From Ancylostoma caninum (Eukaryota; Nematoda; Chromadorea; Rhabditida; Ancylostomatidae), in contig JBAJFG010000620.1 of assembly GCA_037903475.1 (NCBI GenBank), positions 1,287,676 through 1,351,675 on the forward strand: a DNA stretch of 64,000 nt. Reading direction: 5' to 3'. The notes under the pieces were generated by a model, which saw nothing but the letters and a program-made list of their open reading frames with translations, did not search any database and had not been told where the DNA came from. Shown here piece by piece: positions 44,901 to 61,900 of this stretch; the stretch's first letter is position 1; each line of letters opens with the position of its first letter. A program made the position numbers and the translations under genes.

Positions 44901-45565
44901 AATGCTAGTAGTGAGGTGAACTAACGGATATGATACCAATATGTTTGTACTACGTATTCCCATAAATGGATGACATGAGGTGTTGTCGTAAAGATAATAA
45001 TCTTGCACCACCCTGCAAGGCGGCCACTAACAATTTTGTTTGAGAGGCCGAAACTCTGCTATTGTTCCGCCAGACCGAGACAGTTTGACAAATTTTTCAA
45101 AGTTTCTGTAGATCGAGACAGGCCACCGCGCAAAACAATGTATTACTGCACGATACAAATAACTGTATACCTGATAAAGTTTCCTAGGGTTCAGCTTAAG
45201 CCTGGAATTCTGCAGCAAAAGCAGCACAGCTTGCTTGATGAAAAGCACACGGTCCTGCTCAGTTTCTGTCTGTTCGGCACTGATTGTTGCGCTCGGATCA
45301 AACCTGGAAATTTATCCTCTACTCCGGTATTGCAGTAATTTCAAATTTTTTTCTGAATAACAATGACTCCACCTCTTAACAATCCATTCCAGTAATTCTG
45401 CGACCAGTTTGAAGTTCGGAGTGCGGAAGTTTTCGAGGGACAGGATTCGAGGGTATCCGATGGCCCTCGTCATTTCGCAGAGGTCTTGGAGGAACAACGT
45501 GTAGGAAATTTCCCACTAGTAATTGGTTAGAAAGTCAACTCACTTCGTAATTCCCGATAAGACAT
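38989..45565 (-). CDS. dyf-3: DYF-3 / CLUAP1 (IFT38), 376 aa, 13 exons
   Basis: Component of the IFT-B complex for intraflagellar transport and sensory cilium assembly (family knowledge). Minus-strand exons in order: 45544-45565, 45373-45484, 45171-45303, 41611-41736, 41461-41556, 40928-41032, 40505-40609, 40370-40435, 40236-40316, 40029-40090, 39903-39955, 39095-39210, 38989-39042 (1131 nt, all phases agree). Starts [20 protein letters not shown] with ENFRTPNF, the CLUAP1 N-terminal signature; [10 protein letters not shown] in exon 4; coiled-coil part [43 protein letters not shown]; acidic tail ending LSSGDDF, as in vertebrate CLUAP1 (ESDNDF). Aligned against the human protein from memory, exons 5-9 need no gaps. 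Exon 1 is only 22 nt and preceded by TTTCCAG, a likely spliced-leader acceptor. Intron 3 (3.4 kb) holds a mariner relic. Confidence 0.94.
39590..39715. repeat. Palindromic repeat, family shared with 62541-62683
   Basis: GGATTCATGAACGCATAACG and its inverse GTTATCGTTTCATGAATCC face each other about 70 bases apart, in the last long intron of dyf-3. The same GATTCATGAAACGATAAC sequence forms the palindrome at 62541-62683. Confidence 0.65.
41812..42035. repeat. Palindromic dispersed repeat CGGAACTTCCGCGGAG, array 1
   Basis: Six to eight copies or near copies of TTCGGAACTTCCGCGGAG, whose core CGGAA-STTCCG is palindromic, spaced irregularly by 15-50 bases. The motif makes Arg/Lys/Ser-rich open frames on both strands here; none is a gene. 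Confidence 0.8.
42427..43692 (+). mobile_element. Mariner relic with intact TIRs
   Basis: 1266 bp flanked by TA. Left end GGTGCGTGCAAAAGTTCCGG, right end the inverse, matching over about 27 bases. A broken transposase runs from about 42760: [16 protein letters not shown], then [20 protein letters not shown] (mariners: SRWVPHELxE) and RYDNGRGSS. The segment normally holding the first catalytic Asp (TGDEKW) reads [11 protein letters not shown], so it is lost. Lies in dyf-3 intron 3 in the opposite orientation to that gene. Confidence 0.85.
43855..43945. repeat. Palindromic dispersed repeat CGGAACTTCCGCGGAG, array 2
   Basis: Four copies (TTTCGGAACTTTCGCTGAG, TTTCGGAACTTCCGCGGAG, and inverted GCGGAAGTTCCGAAAG). 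Together with array 1 it brackets the mariner relic at 42427-43692. Confidence 0.75.
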
Positions 45566-45574
45566 CACTGGAAA
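45566..45574 (-). promoter_or_regulatory. Likely spliced-leader acceptor of dyf-3
   Basis: Minus strand reads TTTATTTCCAG then TG and the ATG, leaving a two-base 5' UTR, typical of SL1 trans-splicing. Confidence 0.6.
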
Positions 45575-45619
45575 TAAAATCTGTATTTGGTTTCTGCTGT
45601 TTAGAGCAGCCTCAGATAT

Positions 45620-45633
45620 GTCGTCATAGCAAC
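45620..45633 (-). promoter_or_regulatory. X-box (RFX/DAF-19 site) of dyf-3
   Basis: GTCGTCATAGCAAC on the plus strand (GTTGCTATGACGAC on the minus) matches the nematode X-box consensus RYYNYYWWRRNRAC at all 14 positions on both strands. It lies 55-68 bp upstream of the dyf-3 start codon. X-boxes close to the ATG are the hallmark of DAF-19-controlled cilium genes, and dyf-3 belongs to that class. It is on the far side from pdhb-1 (about 990 bp). Confidence 0.8.
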
Positions 45634-46590
45634 GTCTAACGCTCCTTCAACCCGGATTTTCTTGCAAAAAAAGTTCATCCACTGGTTGCTTCACCAGAAA
45701 ATGTTTTTCTAGTGAATTACTCTCGCTTTACTCCCCCAGCATTCGCTTGTTCTTGCCCTCAGCTGATCGCCGTTACAACACCGAAGTTTGTCGCAATCGA
45801 TTTGGAGATACGGTAATCGGCGCAGTACGCAACGCCCGCTGTGAAAGCTGCAGACGAGATTTTGCGGTCCGGCCGCATGCTAACGATTTCTCCAACATTT
45901 TCCGCCCTGTATGATTTAGTGTATGGGTTTCCATGAGCTTTTCTGTTACTACTGTCATCATCCTAAAGTAACGAGACTGGCGATCAATACGCATTTATTT
46001 CGTTATCCTCGTTGGTGGTCTCATTGCTTCATCGTTACGATCGCCGCGAAGATAACGACGGCAAGCGTAATTGTGGGAACCGTGAATGTTTCGTTCTCTT
46101 CTCTTTCTTGTCACCACCTTTATTTTGGAAAATTAAAGCGAATCCGCCTCCTGTGTAGAGTTGAAAGCGTGCAGCAAGCTAAGCAACCTCTTTTGTCTTT
46201 CGTTAGTCACGGTAAGGCGTGGTGATGATATGGTGTATTTCACAAGGGACATAGTTGTGAAGATATCAGAGAAAGAGACAACGCGAGAAATAGTGCCCTT
46301 GTTTTGAGAAGCAGGCGAGAAGTACAAGTCACACGCACAGATACTCACCTATCGTCGTTTTTGAAACGGAGTAAACAGTCGACCATCAGTATATCCTCCT
46401 CACCCGGTAAAAACAACAACCCTCTCTGCACAAAAGATCCTATTCCCAACCATAACCATCTACCTCCTCCTCCTCGTGATTAATTGTTGCGCACTTCACT
46501 CAGATCAGGTTTTACAGATGAATAAAGTAGCTTTTGTTGAAGTTTCCTGAGCTTCCTCGCTTACATTGATTACATGTAAGAATTTTCGAA
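45634..46590. other. Divergent intergenic region dyf-3 / pdhb-1
   Basis: About 1 kb between the two start regions. Open frames on both strands (45773-45994, 45923-46225, 46133-46348) have no splice structure or recognised family. No further regulatory motif identified. Confidence 0.5.
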
Positions 46591-46601
46591 TTTCTGCCAG
46601 G
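46591..46601 (+). promoter_or_regulatory. Likely spliced-leader acceptor of pdhb-1
   Basis: TTTCTGCCAG ends 19 bases before the ATG at 46620, consistent with an SL1 acceptor. Confidence 0.5.
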
Positions 46602-46619
46602 TAATATCCGGGAAACGCC

Positions 46620-51191
<4,572 letters not shown>

Positions 51192-51286
51192 ATCCAGTGA
51201 GTATGAAATCATGTATAATCGTCTTTGACTGACTTTTTTTTCGTAATATTTAGATCCTCATATAACTTCCACAGCTCTTTATATTA

Positions 51287-52553
51287 GGTTGTCCCATAAT
51301 AAATAGCCGCAACCAAGTAATGCATTTTCGGAAGTTCATAAATCCATTATTTCAGAAGCTAGATAGACAAGCTTCGAACTGTTATAAAGACCAAGACATG
51401 CTCTATCTGCACCCTAAAAAGGCTTCCTCAATTACTCTTTTTCTGGTTTCTGCAGACGAAATTGTACGATGAGGCAAAACATGGTTTTTGTGCTCTCCCA
51501 ATTTTTAGACTATTTTTTGCCTTAATGGGACAAAAGCCAAATTTGGTGTTAGCTTTGCATTTGGCCAGGTAGTTGTGTTGTAAGCGCGGAGAAGCCGTGA
51601 GTAGGGAAACACTCTCAGGTCGACACGAGTTCTCAAATTTAACGAGGTGATGGTCACGAAACTTGTCAGAAACGGAAGCATAGTTCTGGAGGCGAGACGA
51701 GAATTCTGGAACAGTCCTTAAAAATGTTAGCAGCCAGGTTGGACGCAACAAAATCACTGATAGCCCTGCCTTCATCACAGCCAAACTTGGCAAAAAATGG
51801 GCAAAGTGGATTTTGAACAAAAGCATTGCCGGTCAGTACTTCACTTGCGACACCATTTACTTTAGTCCCTCTAATGAACAATGTTGCGAAATTTTCCGGA
51901 AAAGTGGGCCACTTTTAGTGATGAGAAGACATTGCTAGTTAAAATGGAGTTTTGTTTTGTTTGTATCGCTGCGGCAGATCTGGATAAATTCAACAAACCT
52001 CAGCATATCAGAAAAAGGTGATTTTTTCTGATAGATGAAATATTGCTGGAGGTGTTCGACAGTAGCTAGACCAGGGCACTAGTAGAATTTACTAAATGCC
52101 TCACCTGTTACCATTTAGGGCTTGGCATCGAGATTCGGTTGAAAATGCCTCAGTTTTGGTGAGCCGAAGAAGTGCATGTCCACCGGCGGGACGGGCAAAT
52201 CCACACAGGTTCACATTCTACCAAGAAACCACTGAGTGTGGCATTGGATCTCTCCCTGTAATATTGTGTTGGCCAGAGCTTTGCCTAATAGAGTATCCTT
52301 TCGAGCTTGCGGAGAATCTAGTTTTCTGCTAGAAAATTCATGCGAATCAATGTAGACTGAGAATTGACCTTTCGCACTTCGTTGACTCTTGTGATTTAGG
52401 CTTTTCTCCTTACATAAGTTTCATTGTACTGCTAAAATTTGCAGGGGATGCTGATCATTATACTTTTCATTGTAGAGGAAAATCTCAAGTTTGATCTGAG
52501 TTACGCACCTTGGAATGCGCACCTCCCAAACGGCCATTATTTATGGGACAACC
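51287..52553. mobile_element. 1267-bp TIR element flanked by TA, mariner-sized
   Basis: Starts GGTTGTCCCATAATAAATAG and ends with the inverse of GGTTGTCCCATAAATAATGG; TA lies outside both ends. Size and ends fit mariner. Neither strand gives a transposase reading I recognise (no HDNARPH, SPDLAP), so it is old or belongs to another family. It lies about 100 bp past the pdhb-1 stop codon. Confidence 0.75.
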
Positions 52554-52559
52554 TAAAAT

Positions 52560-55330
52560 TTGGTTATAGATACTCTTTCACTTTTGTGATAATTAGCCAA
52601 ATGCTTATTGGCATGTTAGAGCGTTTTTTTCGCTACAAACGCATTCTCATAGTTTTTTTTTTTCAGGAAAAAAACCTAGTTAACTCAAATTTATTGCATT
52701 AGAAATGGAAATACCACTCAAAAAAGCCACTTTCGGCATTTGCCTCATTTTTCCTTCCTTCCTAGTTGAAGAGCGAGAGATGCCGCTCAAACCGTGTGCG
52801 TCTCGTATAGAAGATACACTGTAGCTGACAACACTGCTCGATGTTGGCTCAGGTTCAGGCTGCCCCCCGGTGACAAAAAAAAGTGTGGGCAGAGCTCAGC
52901 AAGACGTGGGAGTTGCTTGTAGCAGACGAGTTACCTAGTGACCCTCACGAGCACCTGCCCCTGGACTTCATAAAACTTCAAGTTTCGAGAAGAAAAAGAC
53001 GCGGGAATTCATGCGGCAACCTAATACATTCATGAGTTGTTGCGTTTTTTTTTGTCGTATGTTGTCGAAAATGGATATGGATATCTAGGTTCCTTCATAG
53101 ATCTCACCAAAGACTCCTTCATCCAGGATATTTGTAGCGTTATGTGACCGTTAGATTGGTGACAAGTTCGACGTATATTTTTTTGGTGTACACAATATGG
53201 TATGGGATTTATTACGTCTGTTTAAGACAGTCGTTAGATAATGTCACGTTCCAAAACGATACAAGCAAAGTAAGATCATAGTTGCAGTGATAACAACTGT
53301 AACAGGAAGAAAACTATGACCTCAGTCTGTGGTCCTGTACAGATCTTTTTGATAGCTACTCATAAGGTGCTTTACACTCGAACGTAAGAATGTGAGCTCC
53401 TATCTCTAGTTCTAATTGGATTTTATGTCTAGACGTATCGCACTGGCCAAAACGAAGTGTCCTTTTTTTTGGTGTAAATCGAAATTTATTTCCAAAGTGG
53501 TAGTAAAGCACGTCAATTCAAAGTATATTTGCGGTTGGTGTCAATGACTCTTTAGCGTCTATCACTATCAAGCGATTAAGAAAGTGGTTGACATCCGCGA
53601 TTTCGCTCGCTACCCAAATTTGGTTGTATTTTCAGAAGTTAATTGTTGCAAGGATGTGACCATGTGACTGAGCAGATATTATCTTAATGTTTATGTTCTC
53701 AATCTTCTAACCTAGTAAACTATTGAAATTTTATTCAAGACTGTGGAAAGAAATTATTGAAATTCTATTCACCTGGAATTTCGAGCAAATTAGCGATCTT
53801 TCTGCCTTTCAAAACATAAAGTCTTTCTAGGCCACCGCTTGCTGAAGGCTACTCCTTGGCTGGTTGGACATATGGTAGGCAGAACTTGTGAACGAGATCG
53901 CTATTTAGTAGTGTCAATTGACTGTTCTGTTGTGTGTGGATGTTTGTGATGTTCTCATGACGATTGTGTTTTAGCTCGAATTTTACACATGCACCTGCGT
54001 GTGGCGTTGTTTCCTATCCAATAGGACACCAATAGGGTAGATAGTTACTGGCTCGTGCTTGTTTTTGTTATATTTCTATGATCATGGTAGTTTGAAAAGC
54101 TAGGAAAGAATTTGTGGCTGTTGTGAGCGCAATAATAGATTTAGAAGAAGTTTTAATAAATGTTTTCCGGTGTCTTTTGCAACCCTCCCCCCTCACCCTC
54201 CACTGTTTCGGAAAATATTCTAACAGGTCGTGTTTATGCGCGTAGGTTATGAAGAACAGCACAGTTGGTGGTCTTTGCGCCACTTCCTGCTTGTTAGTGT
54301 GCAGTATCGTAAGAAATGCGAATAGAGCTATGACATGGGTGATGGTTGAGCTCAGACTTGCTGGTTTCTGGGTTGAACAGTATTCAAGTTCGTTCGTACT
54401 TAAGCCTGCTTCTAGTGCGGAGGTTTGAGGAGACATATTGTGGATTAACAGTTTTACTCTTTAATTCTAACGTTATCGGTAATAAAATCGACCTTTTTCA
54501 TGTTTACAATGCAGAAGTAGATAGGCATGCATATACATATGAGTTTTGGAGTGACCACCATTTTTCAAGAAATTTTGCGTATGTGAGATGGGCAGCATTT
54601 TAAGGGGGTTCACCGGAGAACTCAAACTGCATGGCGAAGACATTCGAGTCAATCAATTCTGATTACACTCAATCGATGGAATTCTTCGTATATTATTCAG
54701 TACTTGCTTTATTGTGCACATTCGCTTATCCGCATGTAAAAAATAATAAATAGTCATAAACGCGAAACTCGGGAGGCTTCTGAAATGTTTCAGTTGGAGG
54801 GGAATTTCGTGGGTGAATCAAATCAAATGTGGGTGGTGATCTCGAGAACTTTTCACATTTACTTCCTATCCCGAGCTTCTTGGTTTCGAAAACAAAGCTA
54901 CACACACGAAAGCAATGAAACATACCCAGGGCGTCAAAAAGTACCACACCAGAAATTGTCTATATAAAGCCCTGACGTAGTTGTACTAGAAGGCAAACGA
55001 ATGTCGTTGAATGAGGATGCTTTGATCATATCTTCTCAGCAACTAGTTTGCATTTCACTGGATGAAATGAGTTCTAGAAATATTTTGCGGAATGGGTGCC
55101 GCTTTTCCCCTTTCTGAACAAGAACAGATTTCATAGCGAGCTCCAGGCAACTGTTTCAGATTGTTTCTATATAAATCAAAGGATTTCCAGTCAAACACCA
55201 TGACTACTGAAGAAGAATAGAGCTAGTACCGCAGGGCAGTTACAAATTTCTATTGCATTGCGAATTTCTATTGCAGATTTCTAGAAGAGATCGACAAACA
55301 TCTGTAATGATTAGGTGAATGGAATTGCAA
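52560..55330. other. Intergenic, no supported gene
   Basis: AT-rich sequence with short open frames on both strands. No chain of splice-consistent exons, no recognised protein, no clear repeat seen by eye. Confidence 0.45.
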
Positions 55331-55559
55331 GCAGGTACGATCGCTGCTTTCATGGAATTAATTGCTCGCTGTTTCGAACTAACACCATGTTCCTCACATC
55401 TCCCCAAAGGTAGAAAGCTAGCGGCGGGAAATCGGGAGATCTGGGTGGGTATTCCACGCTCCCATGTCGGACAACCCGTTTTCCAGCGAACCGCGTTCAC
55501 GTTTACGTGATTGCTTAAGTCTAGTCTTCTCAACTACAGAAATTGGCCGACGCAGTTCG

Positions 55560-55978
55560 CCTGGAGCAGGAAAAATTGACCATGTTGCTCCCCTTCATGA
55601 CAATGGCCGACCTCACGTGGCAAAGCTTACCCGCCAAAAAACTGCGGAATTAGGTGGGAAATTTCTACTATACCCTGCTTATTCTCCTGATTTATCTCCG
55701 TCTGGAAGCCACTTGCTCGGAGCCCTGAAGTTGCATCTACGAGAAAAGAAATTCGATGATTGGACCAAACCGAAAAGTGAGATTTCAAATTTCTTTGACT
55801 CGCGGCTGACGGAGTTCTGCACTTCTGGAACTGATGCTTTAATGAAGCGTTGGCCGTACCTTATGGATCATGATGGTAGTCATTTGGTAGTCATTTTGTT
55901 GATTGATATCTATTGGCAATGAATTTAACGTTCTTTGAAAAAAAGTATGAAATTAGGTGCAAGACTTTCGGACCAACC
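55560..55978 (+). mobile_element. Mariner relic, 3' part only
   Basis: Reads LHDNGRPHVAKLTRQKTAEL and YPAYSPDLSPSGSHLLGALK, the second and third catalytic regions of mariner. The third Asp (normally PSDYHLF) is replaced by Gly (PSGSHLL), so it is dead. It ends in a mariner-type terminus (inverse of TTAGGTTGGTCCGAAAGTC) with TA at 55979-55980. The 5' half and 5' terminus were not found upstream. Confidence 0.8.
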
Positions 55979-58900
55979 TAATATTTCTGCACAAGCTGAT
56001 CAAGCATTAGCTCCTATTTACTTCTAATTGGCCGCCACATCTGTGGATTTGACGTGTATACTCTCTTCTCTTACGCAGCTGTTATAAATGGCACCCAGAA
56101 TGTTTACTATGGGTATCCTAGACTAATTCTTTTCACTGAGCTTGTTTTCTCAGAAGTGGTCTGCGCAACTGTTCAGGACTCCGCGAATTGCTGTTTTGTC
56201 CGGAACTGCATTTGAGATCCATCTATTAGTGCCATCATTTTTGAACCACCCACGCTCTATATATTGAGAGGGTATTTTATCGAAGAAGGAACATTCGCGA
56301 AGTTTTGAGGCAATGATGCCTCGCTTCTGGATATGGAGTTGTGGGTAAGTCAGTAGACGATTTGACATTTTATCATGCATTAGGCTTGCAATATTGGTGG
56401 ATTGCAAACGAAAAAGCCAGCATTTTCAGCTAATTTCTTCAATACCACGAACAAAAATAGATGTTTTATAATCACTAAATACAAAAGAAAATGGTTCGCA
56501 AAGCGAGGGCTAGCCTGTACATCTGAATAGATCTCCAAGGACGAACGAGAAATGAAAATGAAATGGAGGAAGTAAAAATGAAACGTGAAAAGTAACACCA
56601 TGACTTCATCAGACATCTCTTATATGCGCACCAGTGGTTGCTTTCATTCCATTGTAATCTCCGTTATCATCTGGACTTGTGAACGTGGACGAGCTTTGGA
56701 TAATTTGTGCTGAAAATGTCAAAATCTGGCATCAAACCGTAGAATACGCAGTGCAATTGTGAGAAATAATGCACGGTATGTAGAATTCAGATCTCGCTGT
56801 TGAAGGATTTATGGTGTTGCGCAGGGTGCTTGGTTACCGCTCATTTAACAACGACTTACACGGATCCACAAAAGCAAGAATGATTTTCTGGGTCCGTATT
56901 CATCTAAAGACAGCACTCACGGAAATTTCGGTGTCGGAGATTTACCGGTATACTGAGGTCTGTAGGGATAGTGAACTCATCGACAATGATGAAGTAGCGT
57001 GAAACCCACGAAAAACATAGAAAATGATGGCGATATTTCCTGTGCGTCGAATGCGCGGACGAGTGTTCCGTGATGGGTCTCGCCATGGAACCCTGAAAAT
57101 GGTGTATTCCATACACCACCCTGCACATGCGCACACCCAGTCAACAGCTCTAGCTGGCGTTGTTTCAACAACATATTAAAAAAAGTTTGAGTGAAGATCT
57201 GCTCTGCCCAGTGCATGTATAGAAAGCTTGGAGTTGCTAATTATTACTGCTTCATAGAAATATAACTCTGAGAAGAGCGTGCTCACCCGGTTGAGCACGC
57301 GGTCCCACGCGTCGCACCATGCGTGTCAACCGATTGAGCACATTGTCGCGGAGGTGTTAAACAGCAATTGAGGAGAAAGAGTTCTGGTTGAGGTGATGTG
57401 TACACTCCGTGCTGCGGTCCTTCTTCATCAGCTAGACCTAGTATTCCTCCAGCAAGTGGTTCACAAAAAGATTAAAAGTCCTCTGCAGTCTGAGGGTGTC
57501 CATAGAATCCGTCTGCAACTCTTCCGAGACGTGAAACCCTCTACTGAGCAACTGGATTGACTTGCAAAGTTATTGCACACATAATGCTAAGAGGGATCAC
57601 TCTAGGTGGCCGCCGCGAACGGCCAGAAACTAGGCCGAGTGTTGGTAACTAGATGTTGGTAAAGGTTCAGGCTGCGATTGTATTGCGGAGTGATTGGATA
57701 TTTCCATTACTTCTCGTCAAATCATCTCTGTGGTATCATTAAAGCAGGAAATCGCTTTTCAAAATGAATGAAGCCAGGAAAGCCCAAAGTCTTGATGCAT
57801 GTGAACCAGCAATAGGCAGGTGCCTAGACGACCTTTGCAGGGTTTTGTGCCGTTGTGCTTCGAAGCCTTCGAACTAATAGGCGCAGCTGTCACCTCGGAA
57901 CGTCCATGCTCAGTTGAAACGCTCGAAATACCTTGGATTTCAGCCGTTTGATTCTCAGTCAAGATCCGCTTTGTCAGCTGTGGGTGGACTACGTCGAAGT
58001 GTACATTTGTGCTACTTTGCCCTCTTTAATATGAAACTGTGTGGTTCTCTCACTACTTCATTGCATAGGAAACGGCGTCAAAGCTTCTGTTGTGTGGCTC
58101 ATGCGTACATGACACCTTCAGGATTCCTGAGAAATCAACTGCAAATTTAGGCGCCGAACACTTGAGTACTACTGCTGGTATTAAATGTTTACGTAATTTC
58201 TTTCACGTCGTTCCCACTGATGCTTGGAAATCGCTAAGCAAACGTCTCTTGATCAACTAATTTTCGCAATGCTTGTCAGTTTCCCAAATTTGAAATATTT
58301 TTCGCTACACCCACCAACATCTCAGAGTTCAAAACACAATCTGTAACTCTAACTTCTGTGTTCTGACACTTTTCGGGGAATTTTAGAAAATAGATTGGCA
58401 GTTTTCTATTCATGAGTTTTTTTTTACCAAGCATAGAATTTCGAAAAATTGCTGAAAAACCTGTGAAAAAAGTTTATATTGTTGTTTCTTCATTTTTATT
58501 AGTACTGAGTACATGCTTTAAATAATCGAATTCTCGTTGATTTTGGATGCTTTTCATTCCCTGATTTCAAGCCAGCCCTCCTCTTTTCCGCTTTCTTCTA
58601 TGACTGTCATCTACCCAGAGACATCACCAGCTGTACCTTCTAATTTTGGCTTTTCGTCTTAAACTATGTATCTCTGTATAAGTGGGTGCGTTTCTAATTT
58701 ATGTTAGGACAATTATTTCCGAGCTCATTCTGCTTCTTCGGATTCATTTTAGAGCTCACGAGTTACATAATGCTGCCCCTTGTTTCGATCTCTTAAAGGC
58801 ACTCCCTAACGTGCAAATTATGCTCTATGCTCAATTAGGAACTAGCATGGTGTCAATGATATTTTTATGAACCACCAAAGTTGTTGAATACGGGTGCTTT

Positions 58901-61900
58901 GTTTTTTATTTGTTATTATTTGTTGCTATATTCTTATTCCTTTTATAGCTTCCTTACTACTCTATTTACTTTTTTCTCTTATGTATGCCAAGTTTTCTAT
59001 TTTTTATTATAAACATAAATAATAGGGTGTAGCACAAGTTTCCGCTGTTTTGAAACTTTCGATGAAAAAAATTATAGGAAATTAATCGCGGTATGACAAA
59101 ATGGTGTGATTTCCACAGAGCGCTTGGAACTTGTCCCAAACATCCACGGATTAGTGTCCGCAAACGGTTGATGTTTGTAGCCACAGTGGAAATAATAGCA
59201 CCTCAATTCGCTTCAACACGGCATAATCAAAATTTTGGGTCACCGGGTTTGGTGCGTGTGCCTGAAAGGACTCGACAATAAGTAGGCAAAAGAAAACATC
59301 AGGGAGAATAAGAATGGCCTCCAGATTACTTCAGCCAAATTTGGTTGGTCTCATGCAACGTTGTGGTAAAATTATTATTCATGCAAGTGCAGTTACCAAA
59401 TTTGCATTCTTGAAGGGTTCACTTCGAGGTTAATTACATCTTTCACGTTCCAGAATGTTCGCGGTCATGCGCTTCAAAAAAGTATCTAGATATGCACGAA
59501 ATCTTACCGGAATTCATGTATTAGAAGCCATTAAAAATGCCTATGCGAAAACAGCGGAAAATTGTATTACAACGTATGTATGTTGTTCAAGTATGTTATA
59601 ATACGAGATATGCAATGGGCTGGTAAACCACGAGCTCTCCCGAACCAGGGTCGTTTTACTCGCACGATTGTTTGAGGAAGTGCCATGGAAGCCTGAGTTG
59701 CTGCTAGGATTCGCCCTTTGTTTACATTCCACGTTTGTCTCTCCCCGAGTGATCGTGAAAAAAAGCGGGGAGGTGCTGCGGACAGACAGCCTGCATTCTT
59801 CCAGCTGGGAACGATGCGCTTCAACTGGCTGCACATTTCACTTTTTGAATAGTTGCACATGGAAACTTTTATAGAAGCGCTTTGAATATTTTGCGGTGTA
59901 CAATTTTTTCAGGTCCTTTTTGACGTACGTAATTATTATGTTCAGTAGGATGTTCCCTGTTCTTAGCCGTAAATAAAAAAGAAATTAGGGTGCAGGTCCC
60001 GAAAGTTTGTTAGCAAACAGAGATGTGGAACAGTTGAGTTATAAAAAAATCTGTCTACTTTATGATTTCGATATTCAAAAAAAAATGCTTTTCGGGAGAG
60101 GTTGGATGGGAGAGGCTTACCCTTTGCCCTATGACAGGAACGATTCGTCATGAAAATGACCTAACCATGGTCTAGGTTCGCAGTCTGTTGTATTGTTACC
60201 AGTGCTTTACAGAACTCAAAGAGCAGAGAGGTGCGCGAGTTATGTATACCCTCGCAACAGCTTGCAGCCGCGGTGCGCACGCACATCTAAATCCGCTACT
60301 GTTGGATTTTATAGACTATACGCACAAATGAACATCTAATCCTGAAGGTCGAGTAGTACGCATGTCCGTAACGCCTACCAGCACTCCAGGGTCTCATCTC
60401 TGGTTTGCGAATCACGGTCGAAGTTCATACTTACTCATTGAGAACTTGTATGATTTGAATGTCATATCTGACATGCTGAATTTTACAACGACAATTCTAG
60501 AGAGATTTATGACCGTAATGAACTAGGAATCAGAGATCTAGACAAGGGTAGATATTCAAATTTCACACTAATCCGGTTTGGGGCTTGAACTAGACAGGAA
60601 GTGTGGTCTCCTTGGCGCCCATCATCAATGGCTCCCAAGGAGACTTCCAAAAAGGAGTGGCGGAAAATACAAGCTGACAGACATAAAAGATAAGGACCAC
60701 TGTACAATTTAACCTATGTGAACACCCTCACTTGCTAATAAATTAAATGGTTAAGTGCTTGCTTGCGCTGAAATCGAGCATCCTGAAACTCCAGGAATCC
60801 CAGCTCGCGCTATGTATAGATGGTGCGAGTGTGAAAATTTGCATTTTACTTTAAACAATCACTCACTAGAACTGTCAGAGCATTTTGCAAAAAATATTAA
60901 TTCACCTAAAGTGAATTTGTAGAAATGACCATACACGAAAAATTTCTACACATAGAAGCACGAAATAAAGCATACATCTCCACAACTAAAAAATTTACTT
61001 CTATTTGGAGTGTGCTTCTCGTTCGCGAAAGGAGCCATGATGATGTTAAGGAGGTGAACTCCGTAGTGTTCCTAGTGGCAGGTACGCAGTTCACAATCAG
61101 ATCGACATTGTTACATGTTTGCTTGTACAGGTGAGTATTTTTTCATTATATTTGAGAGGGAGGGAGCAAGGCGTTCACTCTTCAAGAAGCCTACATACAT
61201 ATATGCGATAATCCAGCAGGTTGATGTTTGGGCTACTCTTACTTACTCTTGCTTACTATCGTGTATTTTGTATTTTTTTCGGCCGCACACCCACTGCTCG
61301 TCCTTACTGAGAGTGCGTTACAAAGTTTCTAAAGTTGTTTTGAAGGTGACACTTTTGTAACGACACCTCCCCTTCGCCCCCTCCCTCTCCACTCCCGTCC
61401 TTACCGAGAATAGGTCACCAAAGTTTTCAAAGTTTTGTAGGTATAAATTTTGTTATGAGATTTCGCGCAATTTTCAATTCTTACTATTGTTATTTCTAGG
61501 TACGCATGTTCGAATCACTCAAATTTAGAACTAACTTTTCTCGACAACTTTATAAATGTGCACCTCTGACTCCACTGGGACCCCAGTTTTTCTCATTCCA
61601 CCCTTCCCCTTTCATCCCGTATTTCCACTTGGGAAACCTTACCAATAACGATTAGATTCAATGGAATTTAATTTATATTCGATGCTTCGCAATCTGGGCT
61701 TAATATAATGGCGAAGTTTCCTTGCACTTGGGATTTCTAAGACCATTTGAGATGAAAGTGCGATTCCTTACGTGGAGATAGAAATGCATAACTCAGCATT
61801 ATTCATAGCAATTACCCCTTCAAAAGAAGCACTAGTGACAGGAGCAGCTCCATCGGTTTTGAAGCGACAGAATTGAAAGAGAAAACAATGTGGAGAGAGA

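Noticed and set aside
55240..55533. C-terminal piece of a Tc1-type transposase on the minus strand
   Set aside because: The phrase SMKAAIVPACNSIHLI loosely resembles such tails, but without the catalytic region or termini the match is too weak.
56900..57216. 79-codon minus-strand frame (GVWNTPFSGFHGETHHG) as a gene
   Set aside because: Three overlapping frames of the same segment are open and it looks like a dispersed repeat; no splice partners found.
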